A stretch of 64,000 bases of DNA from Sodalinema lacuna_A (GCA_900149785.2 FSSI02000002.1:124001-188000), one strand, 5' to 3'; counted from the first letter of the stretch, positions 8,424 to 17,850 are shown. The notes: a model not told the origin generated them from the letters alone. A program made the numbers and translations.

Positions 8424-9638
8424 CTAATGAGTTACAGGAACCTTGGCTTTAAGATGCAGGATTTTGGCGATCGTTTCTTCGACCGATTTATCCGGCGTTG
8501 AGGCTCCCGAGGTGATCCCGACAACGAGATGACCCTCGGGGAGCCAATTGTCGGTCACTTCTAGTTCGTCGCGTTCCAAAGGTTTATGTTCAATGCGATT
8601 TCCCGGGCCAATGCGATCGGCGGAATCGATGTGATAGGAGGGAATCTCTCGCTCGATCGCAATCTCTTGTAAATGAGTGGTATTAGACGAGTTAAACCCA
8701 CCAATCACCACAATCAAATCCAAGTCTTCTTCCACCAGTTGCAACATAGCATCCTGCCGCTCTTGGGTAGCGTCGCAGATGGTGTTGAAGGACATGAAAT
8801 GTTGGTTGAACTCCGTCGGCCCATATTTTTGTAACATGGTGCGCTCGAAGAGTTTGCCAATTTGCTCCGTTTCGCTTTTCAGCATCGTGGTTTGATTGGC
8901 AATTCCCACACAGTCGAGGTCGCGATCGGGGTCAAAGCCTTCAGAATGGGCGTTTTGGAACTTGTCCATAAACTCGGCTTTGTCGCCACCGTGGAGAATG
9001 TAGTTCGCCACATATTCGGCTTCCTTGAGGTTCAAGACAACCAGATATTTGTCAGCAAATGAGGTGGTGGCTAGGGTTTCCTCATGTTTATACTTGCCAT
9101 GAACAATTGAGGTGTGGTTACGTCGCTTGTGTTTTTCAACACTGTTCCAAACCTTGGACACCCAGGGACAGGTGGTGTCGACAATGGTACAACCCCGTTC
9201 ATCAAGAAGCTGCATTTCTTGAACCGTGGCCCCGAAGGCCGGAAGAATGACCACATCGCCTTTTTGAACGCCAGAAAAGTCTTTTTCGCCATCGATCACC
9301 TCGATGAATCCCACATTCATCTCCCGTAGCCGTTGGTTCACACCGGGATTATGAATAATTTCGTTGGTGATCCAGATTCGCTCGCTGGGGAAGTGACTGC
9401 GGGTTTCGTAGGCGATCGCCACGGCCCGCTCAACCCCCCAACAAAAGCCGAAGGCTTCCGCCAGACGAATGGTAACCTGATCTCGTTCTAGGCAGTTCTG
9501 GTTGGCACGAATCTCGCCGATGAGATCACTCTGATATTCGGTTTGTAGGAGTCCCTCGACTTCAACCTCGCGCCCGAAACCACGACGGTGATAGTTTTCT
9601 GATTGTTGGAGGGAACGCTTAAAGGCTTTAGTATCCAT
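8424..9638 (-). CDS. ispH: 4-hydroxy-3-methylbut-2-enyl diphosphate reductase
   Basis: The last enzyme of the MEP isoprenoid pathway. It converts HMBPP to IPP and DMAPP with a [4Fe-4S] cluster and supplies carotenoid and phytol precursors. The 404-residue product starts at MDTKAFKRSLQQSENYHRRG, the usual cyanobacterial beginning. The three cluster cysteines are in FGFCWGVERA, DTTCPWVSKVW and NTICDATQERQ. Other motifs are WITNEIIHNPGVN and GFNSSNTTHLQ. The frame stays open 66 codons further upstream, but that extension lacks family resemblance. Its terminator lies immediately downstream. Confidence 0.96.
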   Translation of the reverse strand: MDTKAFKRSLQQSENYHRRGFGREVEVEGLLQTEYQSDLIGEIRANQNCLERDQVTIRLAEAFGFCWGVERAVAIAYETRSHFPSERIWITNEIIHNPGVNQRLREMNVGFIEVIDGEKDFSGVQKGDVVILPAFGATVQEMQLLDERGCTIVDTTCPWVSKVWNSVEKHKRRNHTSIVHGKYKHEETLATTSFADKYLVVLNLKEAEYVANYILHGGDKAEFMDKFQNAHSEGFDPDRDLDCVGIANQTTMLKSETEQIGKLFERTMLQKYGPTEFNQHFMSFNTICDATQERQDAMLQLVEEDLDLIVVIGGFNSSNTTHLQEIAIEREIPSYHIDSADRIGPGNRIEHKPLERDELEVTDNWLPEGHLVVGITSGASTPDKSVEETIAKILHLKAKVPVTH

Positions 9639-9792
9639 AGTGTATGAAATGGGGGTTCGCGATCGTCGGACTGCATCGGTTGCAGATGCTGTCATTGTAC
9701 CGAGTTCGGGCAACCCTAGAGACCTTTGACTCATCAATGCTAAGGTTACCAAGCCCCTGAAGCTCTTAGCATAGCGGTAGTTCACGAGATCC

Positions 9793-10632
9793 CTATAATT
9801 TATCAGCCAGGATGAGAGCGATACGCCAGAGTTCATATCCCTGTTCGTTTAAATGTAAACCGTCCGTGGTAAAGGCTGGGTTGAGGTAGCCCGTATCATC
9901 GACAAACAGAGGGTAGAGGTTGAGATAGGTGGCCCCTTCAACGTCGGCGATCGCCGCTAAGCGTTCATTGAGTCGCTCGATACGCTCATTCGGCAGATCT
10001 CGCAGTTTCTCCCGTCCCTCCCAAGTCGCATCCTCGCCACCGTGGGGCAAAATCGACTGGACAACCACCTCAGTATTGGGATGAATCCAAAGGATATCTT
10101 TGATGATTTTGCGGTGATTTTCCAAAATTGTCTCGTCATCTTCTCCCCGCAACAGATCATTGATGCCAATCATCACAAAAATCTTATCAGGACGGGTGTT
10201 ATCGAGCAGAGGGAGTCGTTCATAGAGTCCTTGGGACCCTTCCCCTGAAATCGCTTGATTGAGCCAAGTCACATCGAGTGGGAGTAACCGCTCAGGAAAA
10301 CTAAGACTAATTGAGTCTCCCGCTAGCACATAGAGGCGTTCTGGGGACGTAGCGGCGATCGCCTCAGCCTCCTGTTCGAGCCGTTCGAGCCAATCCTCAT
10401 AAGTAGGACGGGGTAACTCCCCCACCCGAGGCTGAGGAGAGGCCGTTGGCCCGGCCGTTGGGCGAGGTGTGGGACTCGTTTCAATCGTGGCTAAGGTATG
10501 ACTATCCTGCACAGGCAAAGACCGTTGGGACTGTTGCCGCCCAATCAGAATCGCCACGGCCACTAACAACATGCCATTCGTAACCAAGGAGAGAATGCCC
10601 CAGGCTGGAATAGGCTTCGATACTCTAGACAC
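9793..10632 (-). CDS. SGNH/GDSL-type hydrolase with N-terminal membrane anchor
   Basis: Likely a membrane-anchored esterase or deacylase facing outside the cytoplasm. Residues ~10-28 (ILSLVTNGMLLVAVAILIG) form one membrane segment, followed by a Pro/Thr-rich linker. The catalytic domain has block I GDSISLSFP (Ser nucleophile), block III GINDLL, and block V DGLHLNEQGY (Asp/His). The start is GTG at 10632, since an in-frame TAG lies just upstream; a later ATG would truncate the anchor. The substrate cannot be told from sequence. Confidence 0.85.
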   Translation of the reverse strand: MSRVSKPIPAWGILSLVTNGMLLVAVAILIGRQQSQRSLPVQDSHTLATIETSPTPRPTAGPTASPQPRVGELPRPTYEDWLERLEQEAEAIAATSPERLYVLAGDSISLSFPERLLPLDVTWLNQAISGEGSQGLYERLPLLDNTRPDKIFVMIGINDLLRGEDDETILENHRKIIKDILWIHPNTEVVVQSILPHGGEDATWEGREKLRDLPNERIERLNERLAAIADVEGATYLNLYPLFVDDTGYLNPAFTTDGLHLNEQGYELWRIALILADKL

Positions 10633-10679
10633 AGGCTATGATCGCAAGACAGGTGCAACTTTCATTGTGCGTCATGGAG

Positions 10680-10725
10680 GGGAACAGGGAACAGGGAACA
10701 GGGAACAGGGAACAGGGAACAGGCA
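10680..10725. repeat. Heptameric tandem repeat (GGGAACA)n
   Basis: About six copies of GGGAACA lie upstream of the SGNH hydrolase gene, between it and the amt terminator. This is the short tandemly repeated repetitive (STRR) type known from filamentous cyanobacteria. Confidence 0.9.
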
Positions 10726-10776
10726 AGGGGCGTACTGTTATGGTCGCTCTCGGTAGGCGGGGGTAGAACAGAAAAG

Positions 10777-10808
10777 AACCGGCTTCACAGTAAAACGTGA
10801 AACCGGTT
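10777..10808 (-). terminator. Rho-independent terminator of amt
   Basis: Arms AACCGGCTTCAC (10777-10788) and GTGAAACCGGTT (10797-10808) form a 12-bp stem with one G-U pair. On the minus strand it is followed by TCTTTTCTG. It sits ~55 bp after the amt stop. Confidence 0.75.
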
Positions 10809-10863
10809 GTTCAGGGAAATTCAACCGAATTAAGCGAGATCCAATCGGATCAACGATGCCAAA

Positions 10864-12384
10864 CTATTGGGGCATACCGCTCGGCTTCGACGAAGACATG
10901 CCGCCCATGGCCGTTTCCTTGAGGAAACCATGATACGCTTCCATGCCATGTTCGCCGATGTCGAGACCGTTGAACTCCTCTTCCTCACCAACGCGAATAC
11001 CACCGACGACGGCCGCCACGGCATACCAACAGATGAAACTCAGAACAACGGTGAAACCACCAATAGTGAGAACACCAATCAGTTGAGCGATGAAGTTGCC
11101 ACCGCCGAAGATGCCGACAGCGAGGGTTCCCCAGATTCCGTTAACCAGGTGAACCGAAATCGCACCAACCGGGTCGTCGATTTTGACAACTCGGTCAAAG
11201 AAGGAGACCGCAAACACGACCAGAATCCCGCCAATAGCACCGGTGAGAGCCGCACCCCAGTAGGGCATGACATTACAACCGGCGGTAATGGCAACCAATC
11301 CAGCCAAGATACCGTTAATGGTCATCGAGAGGTCTGGCTTGCCATCGCGGAACCAGGAGGTAAAGGTTCCGGTTACCCCACCCGCTGCCGCAGCCAGGTT
11401 AGTGGTAACCGCAATATAGGCAATGTTCGATGTCGCCGCTAACTCAGAACCTGGGTTGAACCCAAACCAGCCAATCCAGAGAATCAGACAACCGAGGGTT
11501 GCCAGGCTGAGGTTATGACCGGGAATGGCGCGGGGTTGACCATCTTCATATTTACCCATCCGAGGACCGAGAATAGCCGCACCGACTAAAGCGGCCCAAC
11601 CGCCGACGGAGTGAACCACCGTTGAACCGGCAAAGTCTCCAAAAGACCAAGCACCTTCAGGACCAAAGGAGGTCAGCATTCCATTCCCTGACCACACCCA
11701 GTGGCCCGAAATGGGGTAGAAAATTCCCGTCAGCAAGAGGCTGAAAATCAGGAAGGCATCATATTTAATCCGCTCGGCGACAGCTCCTGAGACGATGGTG
11801 GCGGCGGTTGCAGCAAACGCCACCTGGAATAAGAAGGAGACCGAAATCGGCAGACCACCGGGGAAGGGATCGAGTCCGTAGGTGGCGGGATCTCCACTGC
11901 TGAGGAACCAACCGCCGAAGCCGATGAAGGCGGTCGAACCTTCGCCGGTGGCTCCTTCACCGTACATCAGAGAAAATCCGATCGCCCAGTAGGCAATTGT
12001 GGCTAGGGCAAAGACAATTAAGTTTTTCGAGAGGATGTTGACGGCATTTTTCTGACGACACATCCCGGTTTCGAGCATTCCGAAACCCGCGTTCATGAAA
12101 ATAACCAACACGGAGGCGACGAGAATCCAAACGGTGTTGAGGACGCCTTGAACATAGGCAGCGTCAACCTCTTCGAGAACTTCAATCCCCTGGGGATCTG
12201 CGGCCGTTGCCGCTAAGTCCCAAACGCCCAAAATTAAAGCCGTTAATGGAATACAGGCGAGCCAATAAATGGGAACTCGGCGCCCAAGGGTCAGGAGTTT
12301 AACCAAAGTCGAGTTACGGTTGCCGCCGCGAACTCGCCCGGGTGAAGCTCCATGTCGTGATCTGAGGGTCATCTTAGATGTCAT
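10864..12384 (-). CDS. amt: Ammonium transporter, Amt family
   Basis: An inner-membrane ammonium channel for scavenging low ammonium. The 506-residue protein has ~11 membrane segments. Family marks include MNAGFGMLETGMCRQKNAVN, the twin histidines in VVHSVGGWAALVGA and SVHLVNGIWGTLAVG, and GWFGFNPGS. A basic N-terminal extension of ~40 residues precedes the first hydrophobic segment; translation might begin at the second Met (residue 5). The last part (EEFNGLDIGEHGMEAY) is the cytosolic tail typical of Amt1-like proteins and precedes the usual GlnB contact region. Regulation by NtcA is suggested by a perfect site ~190 bp upstream. No glnB gene adjoins it. Confidence 0.94.
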   Translation of the reverse strand: MTSKMTLRSRHGASPGRVRGGNRNSTLVKLLTLGRRVPIYWLACIPLTALILGVWDLAATAADPQGIEVLEEVDAAYVQGVLNTVWILVASVLVIFMNAGFGMLETGMCRQKNAVNILSKNLIVFALATIAYWAIGFSLMYGEGATGEGSTAFIGFGGWFLSSGDPATYGLDPFPGGLPISVSFLFQVAFAATAATIVSGAVAERIKYDAFLIFSLLLTGIFYPISGHWVWSGNGMLTSFGPEGAWSFGDFAGSTVVHSVGGWAALVGAAILGPRMGKYEDGQPRAIPGHNLSLATLGCLILWIGWFGFNPGSELAATSNIAYIAVTTNLAAAAGGVTGTFTSWFRDGKPDLSMTINGILAGLVAITAGCNVMPYWGAALTGAIGGILVVFAVSFFDRVVKIDDPVGAISVHLVNGIWGTLAVGIFGGGNFIAQLIGVLTIGGFTVVLSFICWYAVAAVVGGIRVGEEEEFNGLDIGEHGMEAYHGFLKETAMGGMSSSKPSGMPQ

Positions 12385-12577
12385 GTTTTAGACTTTGGAT
12401 TGAGATTAAGTAAACGGATCGGTTTCCGACACAGCACACTCGCGCTGGGAACACTCGGCAATCTCTGATGGCGTCCAAAGCTCAAGCTTGTGTACCCTTG
12501 CGCTCCCGTCGAGATTGAGAAGCGGAGTTGTGCGGTTGAGTCACACTGATTGCACCAATTCTCGTAGGGTTTATTCT

Positions 12578-12591
12578 GTATAAGACAATAC
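12578..12591 (-). promoter_or_regulatory. NtcA-type binding site upstream of amt
   Basis: GTATAAGACAATAC matches the NtcA consensus GTA-N8-TAC exactly. It lies ~194 bp before the amt start in the ~309 bp spacer between amt and purE. Amt genes are classic NtcA targets, and ntcA itself is in this window. I could not find a good TAN3T -10 box at the usual ~22 bp spacing; GAGAAT is the nearest candidate. The rest of the spacer shows nothing clear. Confidence 0.6.
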
Positions 12592-12693
12592 ATTTTGCCG
12601 GCGATCGCCGGGAATCTCTGGGAAAACTGACTCATTTTTGCCGGTTTCTTAAGGAAACTCCCGCTAGAATCGCCAGGTTAGGTGAAGATATAC

Positions 12694-13245
12694 CTAACTA
12701 TTTTTTTGCTGTAGGTAGGCGGCAGCACCGAGGTCATCGAGCCGCTCTTGTTTGTCGAGAACTGATGTTTTGAGATCTTGACGATACTGTTGGACTTGTT
12801 GCAGCAGAGCCAGATCTTGGCTGGCTAAGATCTGTACGGCCAGCAACCCGGCATTTTGGGCATTGCCGATCGCCACGGTCGCCACGGGAATCCCCCGAGG
12901 CATCTGCACGATGGAATAGAGGGAGTCGAGACCCCCTAAATGGCGGGTGGCAACCGGAACGCCAATCACCGGTAGAGGTGTTAAGGACGCCACCATCCCC
13001 GGTAAGTGGGCCGCTCCTCCGGCCCCGGCAATAATCACCTTTAACCCCCGCTCATGAGCGGTTTTGGCGTAATCAAACAGACGCTCAGGGGTGCGGTGCG
13101 CCGAGACGATCGCCACCTCATGAGAGACCTGAAACTGTTGGCAAATCTCGATCGCCGCGTTCAGGGTCGGCAGGTCGGAATCGCTCCCCATAATGATGCC
13201 GATTTGGGGTGGATTGGAGGCGCGATCGGGGCTAGAACTGGTCAT
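12694..13245 (-). CDS. purE: N5-carboxyaminoimidazole ribonucleotide mutase
   Basis: Purine synthesis enzyme converting N5-CAIR to CAIR. The 183-residue protein starts at MTSSSPDRASNPPQIGIIMG. Motifs are GSDSDLPTL (phosphate loop), VSAHRTPERL (catalytic His) and GAGGAAHLPGMVAS. The frame is open far upstream, but that part lies antisense to nagA and is not coding. It is divergent from nagA with only ~40 bp between likely starts. Its stop is followed by the amt promoter region. Confidence 0.95.
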   Translation of the reverse strand: MTSSSPDRASNPPQIGIIMGSDSDLPTLNAAIEICQQFQVSHEVAIVSAHRTPERLFDYAKTAHERGLKVIIAGAGGAAHLPGMVASLTPLPVIGVPVATRHLGGLDSLYSIVQMPRGIPVATVAIGNAQNAGLLAVQILASQDLALLQQVQQYRQDLKTSVLDKQERLDDLGAAAYLQQKNS

Positions 13246-13285
13246 TGATAGAATGGCTGAGTCGTACTCAGACGAAAGTGGAACC

Positions 13286-14503
13286 ATGGCTGTAACGATT
13301 ATTCGGGGCAATGTGCCGGGATACAAGGGACCCGAGGGGACCTCATCGGGGAAACCCCAGGCGATCGCCCTAGACGAGCAACGCATTACCGCCATTGGTC
13401 CGACTTCAGCCATACCAACCCCCTCTCCAACATCCTCACAGCCCCCCCTGAATGCCTCAGGAACCGTTCTCGATTGCGGTGAAGACTGGATTTCCCTTGG
13501 AGGTTGCGATCTCCAGATTAACGGTGCCTTAGGCTTGGCATTTCCCGATGTAACCCCGGAGCATCTGCCCGAATTAGAGGCCATCAGCCGCTATCTTTGG
13601 CAGGCGGGCGTCGATGCCTATCTGCCCACTCTCGTTACCACCTCCCCCGAGAGGTTTCGCACGGCGATCGCCACCTTTGAGACCTTTATGGCCCGCCAAC
13701 TCCCCCACGCCCCAACCGCTCAGGTGTTAGGACTCCATTTAGAAGGCCCCTGTTTAAACCCGCAAAAACGGGGCGCTCATCCCCAGGAGTATTTGTTGCC
13801 CCTAACCCGAGATACCCTCGAACGAGTCTTAGGCCCGAGTGGGGCAACGGTGAGCCTGATGACCTTGGCCCCTGAACTCGATCCCAGTGGTGAGGCGATC
13901 GCCGAGTTGCAACGGCGCGGGATTCGCGTCAGTCTGGGCCATTCCTTGGCCACAGCCGCCCAGGCCAACCAAGCCTTTGACCAAGGCGCCACGATGGTGA
14001 CTCATGCCTTTAATGCTATGCCGGGCCTACATCACCGAGAACCGGGTTTGCTGGGGGCCGCTTTGCTGCGATCGGGGATCTCCTGTGGGGTGATTGCGGA
14101 TGGAGAACATATCTGTCCGATGATGTTACAGCTATTGCTCAACGCCGCTCCTGAGCATCTGTTTCTCGTCAGTGATGCTCTCGCACCTCTGGGACTTCCT
14201 GATGGTGTTTATCCCTGGGATTGCCGAGAAATTCAGGTCAAACGGGGAACCGCACGACTGGCCGATGGAACCTTGGCCGGAACGACGCGATCGCTCCTCG
14301 ATGGCGCTCTTAACCTCGTTAACTGGGGCCTGTGTGACATCGAAACCGCCATTTCCCTGGCCACCATCGCGCCCCGAGCGGCGATCGGACAATCGAGGAC
14401 TCTGCTGGGGGCTTCAGCTCACCAGTTACTGCGGTGGCAACAGGTTGACGGACAATGGCAATGTCAACGCCTATTTCCAGACTTGGGACACTCATCGACC
14501 TAG
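13286..14503 (+). CDS. nagA: N-acetylglucosamine-6-phosphate deacetylase
   Basis: Removes acetate from GlcNAc-6-P in amino-sugar recycling. The sequence has the amidohydrolase marks GCDLQINGALGLAF, GLHLEGPCLNPQKRGAHP (metal-binding Glu), SLGHSLA and THAFNAMPGLHHREPG, and LVSDALAPLG (catalytic Asp). The expected length (~405 aa) is met from the ATG at 13286 (MAVTIIRGNVPG). A start at 13253 or 13193 is possible but would overlap the purE 5' end. No other nag genes are near. Confidence 0.9.
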   Translation: MAVTIIRGNVPGYKGPEGTSSGKPQAIALDEQRITAIGPTSAIPTPSPTSSQPPLNASGTVLDCGEDWISLGGCDLQINGALGLAFPDVTPEHLPELEAISRYLWQAGVDAYLPTLVTTSPERFRTAIATFETFMARQLPHAPTAQVLGLHLEGPCLNPQKRGAHPQEYLLPLTRDTLERVLGPSGATVSLMTLAPELDPSGEAIAELQRRGIRVSLGHSLATAAQANQAFDQGATMVTHAFNAMPGLHHREPGLLGAALLRSGISCGVIADGEHICPMMLQLLLNAAPEHLFLVSDALAPLGLPDGVYPWDCREIQVKRGTARLADGTLAGTTRSLLDGALNLVNWGLCDIETAISLATIAPRAAIGQSRTLLGASAHQLLRWQQVDGQWQCQRLFPDLGHSST

Positions 14504-14507
14504 GGTC

Positions 14508-14546
14508 GTCGTATTTAGGCCAGCCGTATTTAGGCCAGCCGTATTG
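14508..14546. repeat. 15-bp tandem repeat between converging genes
   Basis: Two and a half copies of CGTATTTAGGCCAGC fill the gap between the ends of nagA and the methyltransferase gene. No terminator hairpin is evident there. Confidence 0.75.
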
Positions 14547-14560
14547 AGTGGGCGATCGCC

Positions 14561-15106
14561 CTACGCTTCTTCATCGTTGACCGTCTTCGTGACTGCCATA
14601 TTCAGGCTAATTAACGTATCCATAATTCGTAAACCACTGCAATCTTTGAAAAGATTAAACTCCGTCAACTCCTCATACTCTTCAAACCCCACTTCTTCTA
14701 AATAAATGGCTAACGTTTCAAAATCAAAGCCAACCCGATGCACATCAAACTCATTGGTTTGACCACCAAACATAATGCTCATCAGATGTAGCCGTTCAAA
14801 CGCCATTAAATTAGGATTGAGATAGAGCCAACAGAGGGTTTGTAGATTCGGAACACTAATAAATAACTTGCCTCCCGGTTCTAGCACCCGATGCCATTCA
14901 CTGAGCGTCACCAGTAACTCATTATTCAAACTATGGTGGACATGTTCCAACACATGACTGGCATAGATAGCCTCAACAGAATTGTCTTCAAATTGACTCA
15001 AATCAGCCGCATCCCCAACAAAATCCACTTCGGGCCGATCCTCGATATCTAAAATTTTCCAGTCTGGATGGGGTTCTTGTCCACCAATATGAAGTTTGAG
15101 TCCCAT
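14561..15106 (-). CDS. Class I SAM-dependent methyltransferase
   Basis: A 181-residue protein starting MGLKLHIGGQEPHPDWKILD, preceded by a good ribosome site (AGGAGAT, 3 bp before ATG on the minus strand). The motif DFVGDAADLSQFEDNSVEAI, then YASHVLEHV and VLEPGGKLFISVPN, is the methyltransferase-11-type core. The glycine-rich motif I is atypical (LHIGGQEPHPDW), as in the polysaccharide or rhamnan-type methyltransferases related to predicted SAM-dependent methyltransferases. The substrate is unknown. Upstream codons in the same frame belong to the 3' end of the neighbouring MscS gene. Confidence 0.82.
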   Translation of the reverse strand: MGLKLHIGGQEPHPDWKILDIEDRPEVDFVGDAADLSQFEDNSVEAIYASHVLEHVHHSLNNELLVTLSEWHRVLEPGGKLFISVPNLQTLCWLYLNPNLMAFERLHLMSIMFGGQTNEFDVHRVGFDFETLAIYLEEVGFEEYEELTEFNLFKDCSGLRIMDTLISLNMAVTKTVNDEEA

Positions 15107-15188
15107 GATATCTCCTGAGTTAATGAGTTTATAGGGAGTTTGGCGGCGATCGCCACCAAACCAACCCGGATGATACGAACCCTTCGCG

Positions 15189-16991
15189 TCATTTCGGCTG
15201 AGGGAGAGAGTGGTGATTGTCCTCATCACGAACATCCGACGAAGGTTCTTTGAACCAGAGCATCTGCTTGGGAATAGCGATGCCAATCCCCGCTTCCTCA
15301 AACGCCAGCTTCAGACGACGGCGAAACTCCCGTTGTACGGCCCATTGTTGCAGAGGTTTGGTTTTCGTCCACATCAACAGTTGAGTTCCTCGTTCATCGA
15401 GATTTTCCACCCCAGCTAACATGGTCGGCTCAATAATCGACTCCGTCCAATCGGGATCCGCTTGCATCTCCTCCATCGTCTGCCGCATAACCTGAATCGC
15501 TTCGAGAGCGTCCGCATCATGACTAATCCAAATCCGGAAGTCAATCCGAGACCATTCTTTGCTGAGGTTATGCACCACCTGAATTTGACTATTCGGAACC
15601 GTACTGAGTCGGCCCCCTTCTCCCCGCATCCGAGTCACCCGCAGGTTCATATATTCCACAAAGCCGGGGCCATAGCCCACATCAATCACATCCCCCACCG
15701 CAAACTGGTCTTCCCAGAGAATGAGAACCCCGTTAATGAGGTCTTTAATCAGATTCTGAAAGACAATCGTCAAGGCTACACCGAAAATCCCCGCCCCGGT
15801 AATCAGAGAATCCAGGGGGAAGTTTTGCAACGCCAAAAACCAAATGACCCCGATCAAGCCAGCAATAAAGCTCGTCATCCCCTTTAAGGCCGCAGCTAAG
15901 GTAGGCGCACGCAGGATAAAGCGTTTCGAGGCCGTGGGATTGAGGGATTCTTGTTCAACCCAGGATTGCAAGACATTGTCAAACAACACATCCGTGAGTT
16001 TGTTGGCCACCGCCACAAATAGCCAAATCCCCAAAATCTGAACAGGAAACTTTTGCAACCAGGTGGCATAGGCTCGTGTTTCAGGAAACTGGGACAAAAT
16101 CAAGATCGTTCCCCCAATCCACAAAGCCAACTGTAAAAACAGCAACACCCGCCGCAGCAAGATCACCATGCTGATGCGTCGTTCTAAGACAATTTGCGGC
16201 ATCATCGCCCGCAGGAACTGCACCCGGCTGCCGGCCGCCTCATTTTCCTGGACGAGCTGCTCTTCGGGAGGTTGTAGATTTTCAGGATGTCGTTGTTGCG
16301 AGAGATCCTTGTAATGGCGGGTGGTGCGTCGTTGTAGCAGGGCAATGATGGGGCTGAGAACTAGGATGATGGCCGCCAACCCGAGAGCGGTTTTCCAGCG
16401 TTGTTGTCGGGCTTGGGGGAGACGTTCTTGGTAAGCCAGTTTCAGGCCTTCTTCGATTTGATCGGCCCAGTCTGCCGCTAGAGCCTCGGGGCGGCGATCG
16501 GCCACTTGAGCGTCAAACTCGGTTACCGTGACAATACTTTCAGGGTTGTCCTGGGAACCGAGTTCTTCGTTGTCATAGACGCTGATGACATATTGATTGG
16601 TGTTCCAATCTTGTTGAGCTCTCACTTGCAGGGAATTAGGATTGAAGCCCTCTTCCACGATTTGACTTAACTTACGCTCGACTTCACGCACCCGTTCTTC
16701 CAAAGGAGGAATGGTACGGGGTTCGTCGGGATTCGACGGCGGCGAACTGATCTGTAGAACCGTGCGTCCGTTGAGGCGCACTGGCGCACTGTTTTCTGTC
16801 GGTTGTAATGGTTCGAGGGGAATCGGTAGGGGCGTTTGGCCCTCAACCCTCTGGGGATTGGCGGTTGAGAGAGTGACAACGGTGATCAAAGACAGAACTA
16901 GCAGCAGGAGAGCTGGGAGTAGACGGCTGAGACGTCGTTGGAGATGATGCACGCTAAAGATTGACCTCGTTGACATTAACCTCGTTGACAT
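15189..16991 (-). CDS. MscS-family mechanosensitive ion channel
   Basis: A 600-residue membrane channel. After a signal peptide (LLPALLLLVLSLITVVTLSTA) there is a ~160-residue extracytoplasmic domain, then hydrophobic segments at about residues 200-220, 275-300, 320-335 and 375-400. The MscS core follows: GAGIFGVALTIVFQNLIKDLINGVLILWEDQFAVGD-like TM3 and the start of the beta domain (only part quoted: FQNLIKDLINGVLI), then VTRMRGEGGRLSTVPNSQI. It probably releases osmolytes under hypo-osmotic stress, or acts as a small-conductance channel. Two ATGs 5 codons apart compete for the start. Confidence 0.88.
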   Translation of the reverse strand: MSTRLMSTRSIFSVHHLQRRLSRLLPALLLLVLSLITVVTLSTANPQRVEGQTPLPIPLEPLQPTENSAPVRLNGRTVLQISSPPSNPDEPRTIPPLEERVREVERKLSQIVEEGFNPNSLQVRAQQDWNTNQYVISVYDNEELGSQDNPESIVTVTEFDAQVADRRPEALAADWADQIEEGLKLAYQERLPQARQQRWKTALGLAAIILVLSPIIALLQRRTTRHYKDLSQQRHPENLQPPEEQLVQENEAAGSRVQFLRAMMPQIVLERRISMVILLRRVLLFLQLALWIGGTILILSQFPETRAYATWLQKFPVQILGIWLFVAVANKLTDVLFDNVLQSWVEQESLNPTASKRFILRAPTLAAALKGMTSFIAGLIGVIWFLALQNFPLDSLITGAGIFGVALTIVFQNLIKDLINGVLILWEDQFAVGDVIDVGYGPGFVEYMNLRVTRMRGEGGRLSTVPNSQIQVVHNLSKEWSRIDFRIWISHDADALEAIQVMRQTMEEMQADPDWTESIIEPTMLAGVENLDERGTQLLMWTKTKPLQQWAVQREFRRRLKLAFEEAGIGIAIPKQMLWFKEPSSDVRDEDNHHSLPQPK

Positions 16992-17122
16992 ATAGCAATA
17001 GCAGGGATAAATAGGACAGGGACTTAGGGGCCATTCCTCGTGGCTTGCCCTTTCCTGAGAGCGTTTTAACTGAACCTTCCCTTGCTAATAGGACAAGATG
17101 ACCTCGTGTTGCGGAGTGTTCA

Positions 17123-17166
17123 GCAGATGTATCAGCAGATGTATCAGCAGATGTATCAGCAGATTT
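17123..17166. repeat. 12-bp tandem repeat (CAGATGTATCAG)
   Basis: Nearly four copies of a 12-bp unit run up to, and slightly into, the end of the DUF3067 gene. Confidence 0.85.
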
Positions 17167-17512
17167 AATCGTCTATAAACCATTCGGAACTCCGTTGGCC
17201 TGGATCGATGGGAATGCTAACGGCTTTACCGAGGCGAGGACGTTCGCGAGTCTCGCTGATATATTGACGAATCACCTCGGCACTGTTCCAAGCATTGAGA
17301 TATTCGGCAATCTGTTCAAGATGTTGGGCATAGTCATCGGCGGAACGAGGAAATGAGGCTTGTTCGAGATATTTCCACATCACCTGTAAGAAGATTTTGC
17401 CTTGGCTGCGGCGCAGTTGTAGATCGTAGGAACAGCCCCACTTGTTGAGTAGGAGTTGGTGTAACTCAGGTCCAGTCACGATGGGTTGGCTTTGATCGGT
17501 TGAGTTGGGCAT
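17165..17512 (-). CDS. DUF3067 family protein
   Basis: A 115-residue soluble protein typical of oxygenic phototrophs. Recognised from TGPELHQLLLNKWGCSYDLQLRR, LQVMWKYLEQASFP and the C-terminal FIDD. No catalytic motif is visible and the function is unassigned here. It is divergent from petC, an arrangement that could reflect a role in photosynthetic membranes, but this is inference. Confidence 0.78.
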   Translation of the reverse strand: MPNSTDQSQPIVTGPELHQLLLNKWGCSYDLQLRRSQGKIFLQVMWKYLEQASFPRSADDYAQHLEQIAEYLNAWNSAEVIRQYISETRERPRLGKAVSIPIDPGQRSSEWFIDD

Positions 17513-17850
17513 GGGAGGCGTTGCTGGCTGATATCTGGCTCGGGGCGCGATCGCTCGGGCAGCTTATGGCTTGTATTTTACATTTCTTCATGGATTCTGG
17601 CCAGCCAGGTCTCGATTTTTCACGAAAGCTCAATCGAGGGCATCTCCCCCTTTTTTGGCCCCTCCCGCGTGGTATTATGAACAAGTGTTGCGCCATTTTC
17701 ATTATTTTTGCTCGCGACGGGACACTTGATCCGATACAATCCCAAACGGTGTGCGTCCTGCTTGGTGTTCTCACGGCAATGGGCGCAGATGAAACGGTGA
17801 TACCGTTTGTTAAGCAAAATCAGATACAACCATAATACGTAAATAGCTCC
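17513..17850. promoter_or_regulatory. Divergent promoter region of DUF3067 and petC
   Basis: A 338-bp spacer. Near petC there is an inverted repeat AAACGGT-GAT-ACCGTTT (17792-17808). A possible TTGTTA (17807) and CATAAT (17831) pair is spaced 18 bp, but it would leave a leader of under 10 bases, so the true petC promoter is probably further upstream. Open frames crossing the spacer have no protein-like features. Confidence 0.4.

Noticed and set aside
10571..10756. 61-residue plus-strand frame including the GGGAACA array
   Set aside because: It is antisense to the SGNH hydrolase start and ends in translated repeat sequence.
12381..12635. Small frame covering the amt leader
   Set aside because: It lies over the amt promoter region including the NtcA site and has no family features.
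17466..17835. Open frames in both strands between DUF3067 and petC
   Set aside because: They overlap the DUF3067 start and the petC promoter region and have no protein-like character.
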